From Cellulomonas fimi (GTDB taxonomy: Bacteria; Actinomycetota; Actinomycetes; Actinomycetales; Cellulomonadaceae), in the NCBI RefSeq assembly GCF_028527925.1, contig NZ_JAPESW010000026.1, positions 1-51,839 on the forward strand: a stretch of 51,839 nt of DNA, written 5' to 3'. Below the pieces are notes generated by a model. The model saw only the letters and a program-made list of their open reading frames with translations. It had not been told where the DNA came from and did not search any database. Shown piece by piece: positions 41,747 through 49,605 of this stretch; within the stretch, counting starts at the first letter, position 1; each line of letters starts with the position of its first letter. Both the position numbers and the translations under genes were made by a program.

Positions 41747-43162
41747 ATGTCCGTCATCGCCGAGACCACGTCCTGTGCCGAGGTCGACGCCTCGGTGTCG
41801 ACCCGCGAGCCCGTCGCCGCCCTGCTCCCCGTCGTCGGCGGTGACACCACCGTCCCGCTCGTCGACGGCACCCAGCGTGTCTACGCGAACCTCGACTACG
41901 CCGCGAGCGCGCCCGCGCTCGCGTCCGTCGCCGCACGCGTGACCGAGGTGCTGCCGCTCTACGCGTCCGTGCACCGCGGCGCCGGGTACCTGTCGCAGGT
42001 CTCGACGGCGCTCTACGAGTCGTCGCGGCAGAGCATCGCGCGGTTCGTCGACGCCCGCCCGGACGACGTCGCGATCATCACGCGCAACACGACCGACTCG
42101 CTCAACCTGCTCGCGGGCGTCGTCCCCGCGGGTGGCAAGGTCCTCGTCCTCGACGTCGAGCACCACGCCAACCTGCTGCCGTGGGTGCAGTCGTCGCAGC
42201 GGCACGGCAACACCACGACGATCCTGCCGATCGGCCGGACCGTCGCCGACACGCTCGACGCGCTGCGCGCCGAGCTCGCGACCCAGCCGTACGCGCTGCT
42301 CACGATCACCGGCGCGTCCAACGTCACGGGCGAGGCGCTGCCGATCGACGAGGTCGTCGCGCTCGCGCACGCCGAGGGCACGCGCGTCGCGGTCGACGGC
42401 GCGCAGCTCGTCCCGCACCGCGGGTTCTCGCTCGCCCGCACCGGTGCCGACTACGTCGCGTTCTCCGGCCACAAGACGTACGCGCCGTTCGGCGCGGGCG
42501 CGCTCGTCGGCCGCCGCGACTGGCTCGACACGGGCACGCCGTACCTCGCAGGGGGAGGTGCGGTGCGCGACGTGCGCGCCGACCGGACCGTCTGGCAGCC
42601 CGCGCCCGCGCGGCACGAGGCCGGGTCGCCCAACGTCATCGGCGCGATCGCGCTCGCGGAGGCCTGCGACCGGCTCGCCGCGCTGCCGGCCGGTGCGCTG
42701 CTGGCCCACGAGGAGGCCCTGCGGGCGCGCCTCGTCGACGGCCTGAGCACCATCGCGGGCGTCGAGATCGCGCGCATCTGGTCCGACTCCGCCGACCCGG
42801 TCGGGGTCCTCACGTTTACCGTCCCCGGCCACGACCCGGGCCTGGTCGCCGCGTACCTGTCCGCCGAGCACGGCATCGGCGTCCGCGACGGCCGGTTCTG
42901 CGCGCACCCGCTCCTCGCGCACCTCGGCTCGTCGGGTGGCGCGATCCGCGCGTCGGTCGGCGTCGGCACGACGAGCGAGGCCGTCGACCGCCTCGTCGAC
43001 GCGCTGCGCCGCTACCTCGCCGACGGCCCGGCCGCCCGGTACGACGTCGTCGACGCGTGCTGGACGGTCGTCGACGACACCCGCCCGCTCGTGCAGGTCC
43101 ACGGCCTCGACGCCCTCGCCGCGACCGCGGCCGCCGCGTGCGGCCCGGCCCTCGACGACTGA
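41747..43162 (+). CDS. class V aminotransferase, SufS-like cysteine desulfurase
   Basis: This 471-residue PLP enzyme has the cofactor lysine in FSGHKTYAPFGAGAL (about residue 243), TRNTTDSLNLLAGVVP and VDGAQLVPHRG for cofactor contacts, and GVRDGRFCAHPL, which fits the RxGxxCAxP loop holding the catalytic Cys of SufS/Csd enzymes. It should release sulfane sulfur from cysteine, or act on a related sulfur amino acid. The C-terminal 60 residues extend past the family core. Control by a SAM riboswitch suggests methionine or cysteine recycling rather than Fe-S assembly, for which no suf genes are nearby. GAGGAG precedes the ATG. Confidence 0.9.
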   Translation: MSVIAETTSCAEVDASVSTREPVAALLPVVGGDTTVPLVDGTQRVYANLDYAASAPALASVAARVTEVLPLYASVHRGAGYLSQVSTALYESSRQSIARFVDARPDDVAIITRNTTDSLNLLAGVVPAGGKVLVLDVEHHANLLPWVQSSQRHGNTTTILPIGRTVADTLDALRAELATQPYALLTITGASNVTGEALPIDEVVALAHAEGTRVAVDGAQLVPHRGFSLARTGADYVAFSGHKTYAPFGAGALVGRRDWLDTGTPYLAGGGAVRDVRADRTVWQPAPARHEAGSPNVIGAIALAEACDRLAALPAGALLAHEEALRARLVDGLSTIAGVEIARIWSDSADPVGVLTFTVPGHDPGLVAAYLSAEHGIGVRDGRFCAHPLLAHLGSSGGAIRASVGVGTTSEAVDRLVDALRRYLADGPAARYDVVDACWTVVDDTRPLVQVHGLDALAATAAAACGPALDD

Positions 43163-43184
43163 CGCCGCCCCGACGCGCGACGGC

Positions 43185-43196
43185 TCGGGCGCCCGA
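43185..43196. terminator. short palindrome between convergent genes
   Basis: TCGGGCGCCCGA is a perfect 12-bp palindrome between the stops at 43162 and 43229. Terminator function is uncertain because there is no loop. Confidence 0.3.
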
Positions 43197-43228
43197 CGCC
43201 TGACGGCCCGGTCCGGCGTGCGGCCCCG

Positions 43229-43825
43229 TCAGCCGACGACGATGCCCAGGTGGTCGGCGACGAGCGGGGCGAGGTCGAGGAGCTGCTCCTGCGTGATGCG
43301 GGCGCCCCGCAGGCCGTCGAGGCCGTCGATGCGTTCGAGCCCGACGACGCCGCGCAGGTCGACGTCCTCGAGGCGCGCGCCGGACACGTCGAGCCGGCGC
43401 ACGCGGCAGTCGTCGAGCACGACCTTGCGTGCCGTCACGCGTGCCAGGTCCAGCTCGTCGACGACCACCCCGACCAGGCGCACGTCGGCGAGCCGCGCCT
43501 CGCGGAGGTTGAGGTAGTCGACCTTGCCGCCGTGCAGCTCGACGCGGGTCCACTCCGACCCGTGCGCCTCCACGGCGCCGAGCCGCGACGCCTCCCAGCG
43601 GCAGTCCAGCCACGTCGCCGACACCGCGGACAGCGACCCGGCCCGCACCCGTGTCCACGTCGTGTCGGACGCGCGCGTCCCGTCGAGGCGCACGCCGTCG
43701 AGCGAGCAGTCCGTGAAGGTGCACTCGAGGATCCGGGAGTGGGACCCGTCCTGGCCGTCGAGGTCCGCGCCGACCAGGTCGAGCGCGTCGAGGTCGCCGT
43801 CGCGTTCCAGCGTGCGGGATTCCAT
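43229..43825 (-). CDS. pentapeptide-repeat protein
   Basis: This 198-residue protein is built of A(D/N)LxG-like five-residue repeats from about residue 10 to 165 (DLVGADLDGQD, CSLDGVRLDGT, LNLREARLADVRLVGV, RLDVSGARLEDVDLRGV). It should form a right-handed quadrilateral beta-helix. The C-terminal 30 residues are helical. Some such proteins mimic DNA and protect gyrase, but many have no known role. It is divergent from a GNAT gene with only 36 bp between starts, and both genes have a -10-like hexamer 6-7 nt upstream. Confidence 0.85.
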   Translation of the reverse strand: MESRTLERDGDLDALDLVGADLDGQDGSHSRILECTFTDCSLDGVRLDGTRASDTTWTRVRAGSLSAVSATWLDCRWEASRLGAVEAHGSEWTRVELHGGKVDYLNLREARLADVRLVGVVVDELDLARVTARKVVLDDCRVRRLDVSGARLEDVDLRGVVGLERIDGLDGLRGARITQEQLLDLAPLVADHLGIVVG

Positions 43826-43832
43826 GCGGGCC

Positions 43833-43838
43833 ACCCTG
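43833..43838 (-). promoter_or_regulatory. -10-like CAGGGT for the pentapeptide-repeat gene
   Basis: On the minus strand CAGGGT lies 7 nt before the ATG at 43825. Its core is 12 bp from the divergent -10 at 43850. Confidence 0.3.
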
Positions 43839-43849
43839 CCACGGCGTGC

Positions 43850-43855
43850 CAGGCT
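43850..43855 (+). promoter_or_regulatory. -10-like CAGGCT for the GNAT gene
   Basis: CAGGCT lies 6 nt before the GTG at 43862 with no Shine-Dalgarno, fitting a leaderless transcript. Confidence 0.38.
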
Positions 43856-43861
43856 GCGGGC

Positions 43862-44449
43862 GTGCTGCACGACGTCACGCTCGCAGGTCATGGTGTCCGG
43901 CTGGTCCCGCTCGACGAGTCCCACGCGGAAGGGCTCGCGGCGTTCGTCGACGACCGGGTCTGGGCAGGCATGTCGTCCCCGCTGCCGGTCGGCGTCGACG
44001 GCTGGCGCGAGGAGGTCCGGCGCGCGCAGGCGGCGCCCGGACGCCTGGCGCTGGCCGTCCTCGACGCGGCGACCGGCGAGGTGCGGGGCAGCACGTCGTT
44101 CTACGACCACGACCCGCACGTCCTGCGCGTCGAGATCGGGCACACCTACTACGCGCCGCGCTGGTGGGGGACGTCGAACAACCCCGCCTGCAAGCTGCTG
44201 ATGCTCACGCACGCGTTCGAGACGTGGGGCATGGCGCGTGTGGCGTTCCGCGCCGACACGCGCAACACCCGGTCCGTCGCGGCGATCCGGCGGCTCGGCG
44301 CGGTGCCGGAGGGCGTGCTGCGCAGCCACCGCCTCGCGCCCGACGGGACGCGCGGCGACTCGGCGTACTTCTCGATCCTGCCCGACGAGTGGCCCGCGGT
44401 CCGCGACGGCCTGCTGGCCCGGCTGGCGACCGCACCGTCCGACGCCTGA
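43862..44449 (+). CDS. GNAT acetyltransferase, RimJ/RimL-like
   Basis: This 195-residue protein has the RimJ/RimL-type GNAT layout: VRLVPLDESHAEGLAAF at the start, VEIGHTYYAPRWWGTSNNPA (about 81-100), then KLLMLTHAFETWGMARVAFR and RNTRSVAAIRRLGAVPEGVL (about 136-155), the acetyl-CoA and alpha4 region typical of the subgroup that acetylates protein or small-molecule N-termini. The substrate is unknown. The GTG at 43862 is preferred because of the -10-like hexamer 6 nt before it and the family N-terminus. Confidence 0.88.
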   Translation: MLHDVTLAGHGVRLVPLDESHAEGLAAFVDDRVWAGMSSPLPVGVDGWREEVRRAQAAPGRLALAVLDAATGEVRGSTSFYDHDPHVLRVEIGHTYYAPRWWGTSNNPACKLLMLTHAFETWGMARVAFRADTRNTRSVAAIRRLGAVPEGVLRSHRLAPDGTRGDSAYFSILPDEWPAVRDGLLARLATAPSDA

Positions 44450-44526
44450 CCCCACCGGCCGTCGGGCCACCGGTCGCCGCGCGCTGTCTCACCCGGCGCG
44501 GAGGGTGCGCCGACCGGCGGCCCCGG

Positions 44527-44532
44527 CAGACT
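44527..44532 (+). promoter_or_regulatory. -10-like CAGACT, leaderless arrangement
   Basis: CAGACT, 6 nt, then ATG 44539. This matches the element before the DUF3151 gene in both sequence and spacing. Confidence 0.42.
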
Positions 44533-44538
44533 GGGCGC

Positions 44539-46224
44539 ATGCCGGGCAGCGTGCTCCTCCCGCGGGTCGACCGTTCCGCGCTCGACGAGCAGCGCCGTCG
44601 CGTCCACGTCCGCGTGCTCGCGTCGCGCACCGTGTGGCTGCTCGCGGTCCTCGGGCTCGTGTCGAGCCTCCTGCGCGGCGTCTGGCGCGACCTCGCGCTC
44701 TTCGACGACATCGTCCCGGACGCGGGCACGACGTCGGCCCGCCCCGCGCTCATCACGGTGTCGATCGTCCTGCTGTTCACCGCGCGCGGTCTTCGGCGGG
44801 GTCACCGGCTGTCGTGGATCCTCACGCTCGGACTCCTCGTCGCGTCGGCCCTGCTGCACCTCGTGCGCGGGCTCGACGTGCTGTTCGCGGCGGCGGTCGT
44901 CGTGGGCGCCGTCTGGCTCGCGACGCAGCGCACGAGCTTCCCCGTGCTGCCGAACCGGCGCGACGTGCGCCGCGCCGTGCTGCTCGTCGTGTTCGCCGTG
45001 GTCTTCGTCGTCGTCACCACGGTCGGGCTGGTCGTGTGGGTGCTGGTCAGGGACCCGGGCACCGACGAGGTCGAGCGGCTCGCGCGGGTCCTCAGCCCGG
45101 TCGAGTTCGTGCTCGAGCTCGCGTTCCTGCTGACGCTGCTGTGGACGCTCACGTCACCCCGCCGCCCGCGTCGCCTGAACGCGGCGGACCACCGGGAGGA
45201 GCGCGAGCGAGCCCGGGCGGTCGTCCAGCGTTGGGGGACCGGGACCCTCGACTACTTCGCGCTGCGCGACGACAAGGACTGGTTCTTCGTCGGCCGGTCC
45301 GTCGTGGCGCACTCCGTGCGCGGCGGTGTGGCGCTCGTGTCGCCCGACCCGGTCGGCCCGCCCGAGGAGCGCGAGCAGACGTGGGCCGAGTTCCTCGACT
45401 ACACCGAGGACTACGGCTGGTCCGTCGCGGTCATCGGCGCCGGGCAGGACTGGCTCGGCGTCTACGAGGCCGCGGGCCTGCGCGTCGTCTACCTGGGCGA
45501 CGAGGCGATCGTCGACTGCACGACGTTCACGACCGCCGGCGGGTCGCACAAGTCGCTGCGGCAGGCCGTCGGACGTGTCGAGCGCGCCGGCTACACGACG
45601 ACGTTCCACGACCCGGCGACGATCGACCCGCACCTGCGCGCGCAGATCGAGGCGATGAGCGAGGAGTCCCGTCGCGGCGAGACCGAGCGTGGCTTCTCGA
45701 TGACCCTGTCCCGCCTGTTCGACCCCGCGGACACGGGCCTGCTCATGTCCGTCACGCAGACGCCGGCCGGACGCGTCGACGCGTTCTGCCAGTGGGTGCC
45801 CGCGCCCGCGATCGGCGGCTGGTCGCTCGACGTCATGCGTCGCCGCCTCGACGTCGAGGGCCTGCCCAACGGCATCATCGACACGAACATCGTGCACACG
45901 ATCGCCGAGCTCAAGGCGCGAGGGCACACGGGCCTCGGCCTCAACTTCGCGGTGCTGCGCGAGGTCCTGGAGAACGAGGACGGCGGCGGGTCGCGCCTCG
46001 ACCAGCTCACCCGGCCGGTCCTGCAACGGCTCTCGCAGGGCACCCAGATGGCGACGCTCGGGCAGTTCAACGAGAAGTTCGACCCGAGCTGGGTGCCGCG
46101 CTACACGATCCTCGACTCGGTCGAGTACGTCGCGACGCAGGCCGTCGTCATGGCCGGTGCCGAGGGGGTCACGGAGATCCCGGTGATCGGGCGCTTCCTC
46201 GGGAACGTCGGGCAGCCGACGTGA
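44539..46224 (+). CDS. MprF/LysX-like phosphatidylglycerol lysyltransferase homologue (DUF2156)
   Basis: The 561-residue protein has six hydrophobic segments in residues 30-205, followed by a cytosolic DUF2156 domain of two GNAT-like halves (about 215-540). It shows LDYFALRDDKDWFF, YGWSVAVIGAGQDWL, GGSHKSLRQAVGRVERAGY and NFAVLREVLENED, as in the catalytic part of MprF and bacterial LpiA. Such enzymes transfer lysine or alanine from tRNA to phosphatidylglycerol, raising membrane charge and resistance to cationic peptides. It has fewer membrane segments than full MprF, so flippase function is doubtful. Confidence 0.88.
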   Translation: MPGSVLLPRVDRSALDEQRRRVHVRVLASRTVWLLAVLGLVSSLLRGVWRDLALFDDIVPDAGTTSARPALITVSIVLLFTARGLRRGHRLSWILTLGLLVASALLHLVRGLDVLFAAAVVVGAVWLATQRTSFPVLPNRRDVRRAVLLVVFAVVFVVVTTVGLVVWVLVRDPGTDEVERLARVLSPVEFVLELAFLLTLLWTLTSPRRPRRLNAADHREERERARAVVQRWGTGTLDYFALRDDKDWFFVGRSVVAHSVRGGVALVSPDPVGPPEEREQTWAEFLDYTEDYGWSVAVIGAGQDWLGVYEAAGLRVVYLGDEAIVDCTTFTTAGGSHKSLRQAVGRVERAGYTTTFHDPATIDPHLRAQIEAMSEESRRGETERGFSMTLSRLFDPADTGLLMSVTQTPAGRVDAFCQWVPAPAIGGWSLDVMRRRLDVEGLPNGIIDTNIVHTIAELKARGHTGLGLNFAVLREVLENEDGGGSRLDQLTRPVLQRLSQGTQMATLGQFNEKFDPSWVPRYTILDSVEYVATQAVVMAGAEGVTEIPVIGRFLGNVGQPT

Positions 46225-46244
46225 CCTGCGGGCGCACGTCCGGC

Positions 46245-46263
46245 CCGGCCGCGGGGCGGCCGG
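46245..46263 (+). promoter_or_regulatory. hairpin just before the DMT-like gene start
   Basis: CCGGCCG (46245-46251) pairs with CGGCCGG (46257-46263), ending one base before the GTG. It could attenuate read-through or hide the start. Confidence 0.3.
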
Positions 46264-46264
46264 C

Positions 46265-47113
46265 GTGATCGGCTCGCTGCTCGCCGCGGTCGCGTCGTCG
46301 GTCGGGTACGGCGTCAGCACGATCGTGCAGGCGGTCGGCGCCCGCCGGGCGCGCGGGCTGGGCGCCGTTCTGCAGCCGCTCGTCGTCGCCGCGTTCGTCC
46401 TCGACGGCGTCGCCTGGCTGCTCTCCCTGGCGGCCCTCGACCACCTGCCGCTGTTCGTCGTGCAGGCCGTGATCGCGGCGTCGCTCGTGGTCGTCGTGCT
46501 GCTCGCCCGGGTCGTCCTGCACGCGACCGTGCGCCCCCTCGACGTCGCGGCCGTCGTCGCGGTCGTCGCCGCGCTCGTCGTGGTCGCCGCGGCCGGGGGC
46601 GAGCAGCCCGCCGTCCACCCGCCCGCGGGCTTCGACGGCACGACGATCGCCGCCGCCGTCGTCGTCGCCGTCGCGACCGTCGCCGCCTACCGGTCCGGAC
46701 CTCCGGTCCTGCTCGCCGTCCTCGGCGGGCTCGGCTACTCGATCGCCGCGATCGCGGCACGCGCCGCGCACGCCGACGGCGACCTGCTCGACACGGTCCT
46801 CCAGCCCCTCGCGATCCCGATCGTCGTCGGCGGCGGCGCTGGTGCCCTCGCGTACCTCCGGGCGCTCGAACGCGGGTCGGTCGGCACGGCGGCCGCGATC
46901 GTCTCGGTCATCGAGGTCGTCGTGCCCGGGGTCGTCGGCCTGACGGTCCTCGGCGACTTCGTGCGCGACGGGTGGGCCGTCCCTGCCGCCGCGGCGACCG
47001 CCGTCGCGCTCGCGGGGTGCGTGACGCTCGCGACGAGCCCCGCCAACGCGGCCGCCGAGTCCGGCGACGCCCCGGGCGACGACGGCGTGCGCGCCGAGAC
47101 GCCCACGGGCTAG
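46265..47113 (+). CDS. DMT/EamA-like integral membrane protein
   Basis: This 282-residue protein has about nine to ten hydrophobic helices with an internal repeat: the first half starts with LLAAVASSVGYGVSTIVQAV and the second with LLAVLGGLGYSIAAIAARAA. That arrangement is typical of drug/metabolite transporters. The last 25 residues are polar. The substrate is unknown; it could be an exporter or a lipid-linked carrier. It follows the MprF-like gene by 40 bp and may be co-transcribed with it. The GTG at 46265 gives a start within the first helix. Confidence 0.8.
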   Translation: MIGSLLAAVASSVGYGVSTIVQAVGARRARGLGAVLQPLVVAAFVLDGVAWLLSLAALDHLPLFVVQAVIAASLVVVVLLARVVLHATVRPLDVAAVVAVVAALVVVAAAGGEQPAVHPPAGFDGTTIAAAVVVAVATVAAYRSGPPVLLAVLGGLGYSIAAIAARAAHADGDLLDTVLQPLAIPIVVGGGAGALAYLRALERGSVGTAAAIVSVIEVVVPGVVGLTVLGDFVRDGWAVPAAAATAVALAGCVTLATSPANAAAESGDAPGDDGVRAETPTG

Positions 47114-47175
47114 CGGACCGCGGCGGGGAGACCGTGCGGCCCGTCCCCCGGGACGGGCTGTGCTTGGGTGAGCGC

Positions 47176-47823
47176 ATGAGCCCAGCGCACGAGCCCGGCG
47201 AGGCGACGCTGTCGGGCGACACGTCGCTCGTCCTGCCCGAGTTCGACGACCCGCCGCGCGAGCCGATGCCGCTGGTGCGCGCGTGGTTCGACTCCGCACG
47301 GGAGCGGGGTCTGCGCGAGCCGTTCGCCGCGACCCTCGCCACCGTCGACGAGCACGGCGACCCGCGCACCCGCACCGTCCTGCTCAAGACCGTCGACGAG
47401 CACGGACTCGTGTTCGGCAGCTCGACGACGAGCCGCAAGGGCCGCCACCTCGCGGCCCGCCCGCGCGCCGCCCTCACGGTCTACTGGCGCGAGACGCTCC
47501 AGCAGGTCAACGTCACCGGCGCGGTCGAGGTGCTGCCCGACGACGTCGCCGACACGCTGTTCGCCCGCCGGACGCGCGACGCGCAGGCCGCGACGGCCGC
47601 CTCTCGGCAGAGCCGTCCGCTGACCTCCGAGCCGGACCTGCGCGCCGAGGCCGCCCGGCTGGCCGCCGCCGAGGGACCCGTCGTGCGGCCGGCCGACTGG
47701 GTCGCCTACCGCGTCGTCCCCGACGCCGTCGAGCTCTGGTACGGCAGCCCCGACCGCCTCCACCGCCGCCTCCAGTACGTCCGCATGGGCGCGACGTGGG
47801 AGGCCACCCGCCTCCAGCCCTGA
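47176..47823 (+). CDS. pdxH: pyridoxamine 5'-phosphate oxidase family protein (PdxH/PhzG-like)
   Basis: This 215-residue FMN split-barrel oxidase has RTVLLKTVDEHGLVFGSSTT (about 61-80), SRKGRHLAARPRAALTVYWR, the QQVNVTGAVEVLP strand and the C-terminal VELWYGSPDRLHRRLQYVR that binds substrate and FMN in PdxH. PdxH oxidises pyridoxine or pyridoxamine phosphate to pyridoxal phosphate. PhzG-type relatives with a similar sequence act in phenazine synthesis, but no phenazine genes are nearby. The window has several PLP enzymes but none linked by operon. The ATG at 47176 is chosen from the family N-terminus. Confidence 0.88.
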   Translation: MSPAHEPGEATLSGDTSLVLPEFDDPPREPMPLVRAWFDSARERGLREPFAATLATVDEHGDPRTRTVLLKTVDEHGLVFGSSTTSRKGRHLAARPRAALTVYWRETLQQVNVTGAVEVLPDDVADTLFARRTRDAQAATAASRQSRPLTSEPDLRAEAARLAAAEGPVVRPADWVAYRVVPDAVELWYGSPDRLHRRLQYVRMGATWEATRLQP

Positions 47824-47939
47824 TCGCACGGCGAGCAGTCGTCGCCGGGAGCGGGGAGCGGACGCGCGTCGACGACGCAGACCGTGGAGCGCCGGCCTGC
47901 CATGGGCCCACGGTCCCGGCTCCGCACGTGCGGCTCGGG

Positions 47940-47945
47940 CAGACT
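47940..47945 (+). promoter_or_regulatory. -10-like CAGACT upstream of a small gene
   Basis: CAGACT would start transcription near 47952, about 48 nt before the GTG at 48000. It is the same hexamer as at 6823 and 44527. Confidence 0.28.
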
Positions 47946-47999
47946 GGCCGTCCAGGCTCGGGACACGCGGCCGGTGGAGCACGACGGTGTGGGGTACCC

Positions 48000-48329
48000 G
48001 TGGCGCAGTCGTCTCGCGAGTTCGGTGTGCTGTACCTGGCGGCGTCGACGACGCGCGCCTCGGACGCCCACGTCGCCGGGCCGTTCGCGACCGCGGCCGA
48101 GGCGCACGTCGCGGGCGTCTCGCGATGCCAGCGCGACGGCGGCGACTACATGCTGATGGTGCGCGCCGAGCCCGACGGTCCGTGGCGCTCGACCCGCGGG
48201 GAGACGCCCCGGGAGGTGCTGCGTCGTCGGCGACGCGAGGCCGTCGTCCGGTCGGAGCGGACGTGGACGTCGAGCGGGCGTGGCGTGGCCTGGGACTGGT
48301 GGCGTCGACGGGCTGACGGGCCGCAGTAG
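48000..48329 (+). CDS. small uncharacterised basic protein
   Basis: This 109-residue protein has strong G/C bias at third codon positions, which supports it as a real gene. It has an N-terminal segment EFGVLYLAASTTRASDAHVA (about 6-25), a central VSRCQRDGGDYMLMVRAEPDG and an Arg/Trp-rich C-terminus (RRRRREAVV, WDWWRRRADG). No signal peptide or membrane span is present and no family is recognised. The basic tail could bind nucleic acid, but this is speculative. Confidence 0.65.
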   Translation: MAQSSREFGVLYLAASTTRASDAHVAGPFATAAEAHVAGVSRCQRDGGDYMLMVRAEPDGPWRSTRGETPREVLRRRRREAVVRSERTWTSSGRGVAWDWWRRRADGPQ

Positions 48330-48399
48330 CGTCCCCCACCCGGGCGACTCACCCGCGCGACACCTTGAACCGGTGGCCGCGCGCGCCGATGGGTCAGGC

Positions 48400-48675
48400 A
48401 TGAACCGCGACCCGCACCTGAGCCTGCGAGGTGAGCTCTCCCTGCGCCGCGACCGGCACTGGATGGTCGGCTACGCCGCGCTCGTCATGTGCCTGCCGGC
48501 GGTGATGGCGCTCGTGCGCGTCCCGTCGGTGACGGGGAAGGGGGCCGTCGTCACCGTTGCGATGGCGCTCGCGTTCGTCGGGCTGGTGCGGCTGCGGTGC
48601 GCGCGTCAGCTGGAGCGGATCCTCGACGAGTCGACGCCGCTGCGCACGGACCTCGGCGAGGACGTCGACCACTGA
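48400..48675 (+). CDS. small two-helix membrane protein
   Basis: This 91-residue protein has an N-terminal basic segment (LSLRGELSLRRDRHW) and two hydrophobic helices near residues 22-41 (MVGYAALVMCLPAVMALVRV) and 47-65 (AVVTVAMALAFVGLVRLRC), with an acidic C-terminus (LGEDVDH). No family is recognised. Third-position bias is strong. It is convergent with the MaoC gene, with 48 bp between stops and no clear terminator. Confidence 0.68.
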   Translation: MNRDPHLSLRGELSLRRDRHWMVGYAALVMCLPAVMALVRVPSVTGKGAVVTVAMALAFVGLVRLRCARQLERILDESTPLRTDLGEDVDH

Positions 48676-48723
48676 CGGAGCGGGCGACGCACGATGGTTC
48701 GCCCGGCCCGGCAGCGGACGGGG

Positions 48724-49605
48724 TCAGCGCCGGACGACCGTGCCCGTGAGGTAGGGCTTGCCCGTGCGGGCGTCCCAGCCGGCGAACGTCGTGGTGCCGT
48801 CGCCGTCGGGGGCGACGCGGACGGTCACCGTGCCGGGCAGCAGCGCGGGCTTCGCGAACTCGACGGACCATGTGAACGCGTCGCCGCGCGTCGCCCCGAC
48901 GTCGGCCAGCGCGCGGGCGGCGGTGTACATGCCGTGCGCGATGGCGCGCGGGAACCCGAGGGCCTTCGCGGAGACCGCGGACAGGTGGATCGGGTTGTGG
49001 TCGCCGGACACGGCCGCGTAGCGGCGACCGGTGTCGCCCGCGAGCTTCCACCGCCCGGTCGGCTGCGGTGCGACGAACTCGGACCGCTCGTCGTCGTCGG
49101 TGGGCCGGCCCGCGAGCCGGACGCCCTTCGCGAGGTACGTCGAGACGCCCCGCCAGACGAGCGCGTCGCCGACGCGGACCTCCGCGACCAGGTCGACGGT
49201 CGTGCCCGCCCGGTGCGGACGCAGCCCCTCGGCCCACGCGCGGACGTCGAGCACGTCGCCCAGGGTCACGGGCGCGTGCTGCACCACGTGGTTCGCGACG
49301 TGCACGAGCCCGAGCAGGGGCAGCGGGAAGTCGGGCCGCACCATGACGGCGAACGCGACGGGGAACGCGAGCACGTGCACGAACCCGGCGGGCAGCCGGT
49401 CCGACGCGGACTCCCCGACGAGGTGCTGGTACGCCGTCAGGTGGTCGGCGTGGGCGCGCACGCCTCGCACCTCGTGCACGACGTCGGGCAGGTTCGTCGG
49501 CGCCCGGCCGACGCGGCGGGCGACGGCCAGCCGACCCGTCGCCGCCGCGCCGCGCGCGTAGAGCCCGCCGAGCGAGGGGACGGCGGGCAGGACGACCGTC
49601 GTCAC
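48724..49605 (-). CDS. MaoC-like (R)-specific enoyl-CoA hydratase
   Basis: This 293-residue protein has two hotdog halves. The C-terminal half contains the hydratase signature GDHNPIHLSAVSAKALGFPR with AIAHGMYTA (about 210-240), including the catalytic Asp and His; the N-terminal half is the degenerate partner typical of actinobacterial two-domain MaoC hydratases. It hydrates enoyl-CoA or dehydrates 3-hydroxyacyl-CoA. The GTG at 49605 overlaps the FabG stop as GTGA, so thiolase, reductase and hydratase are co-expressed, giving three steps of a fatty-acyl cycle. Confidence 0.92.
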   Translation of the reverse strand: MTTVVLPAVPSLGGLYARGAAATGRLAVARRVGRAPTNLPDVVHEVRGVRAHADHLTAYQHLVGESASDRLPAGFVHVLAFPVAFAVMVRPDFPLPLLGLVHVANHVVQHAPVTLGDVLDVRAWAEGLRPHRAGTTVDLVAEVRVGDALVWRGVSTYLAKGVRLAGRPTDDDERSEFVAPQPTGRWKLAGDTGRRYAAVSGDHNPIHLSAVSAKALGFPRAIAHGMYTAARALADVGATRGDAFTWSVEFAKPALLPGTVTVRVAPDGDGTTTFAGWDARTGKPYLTGTVVRR

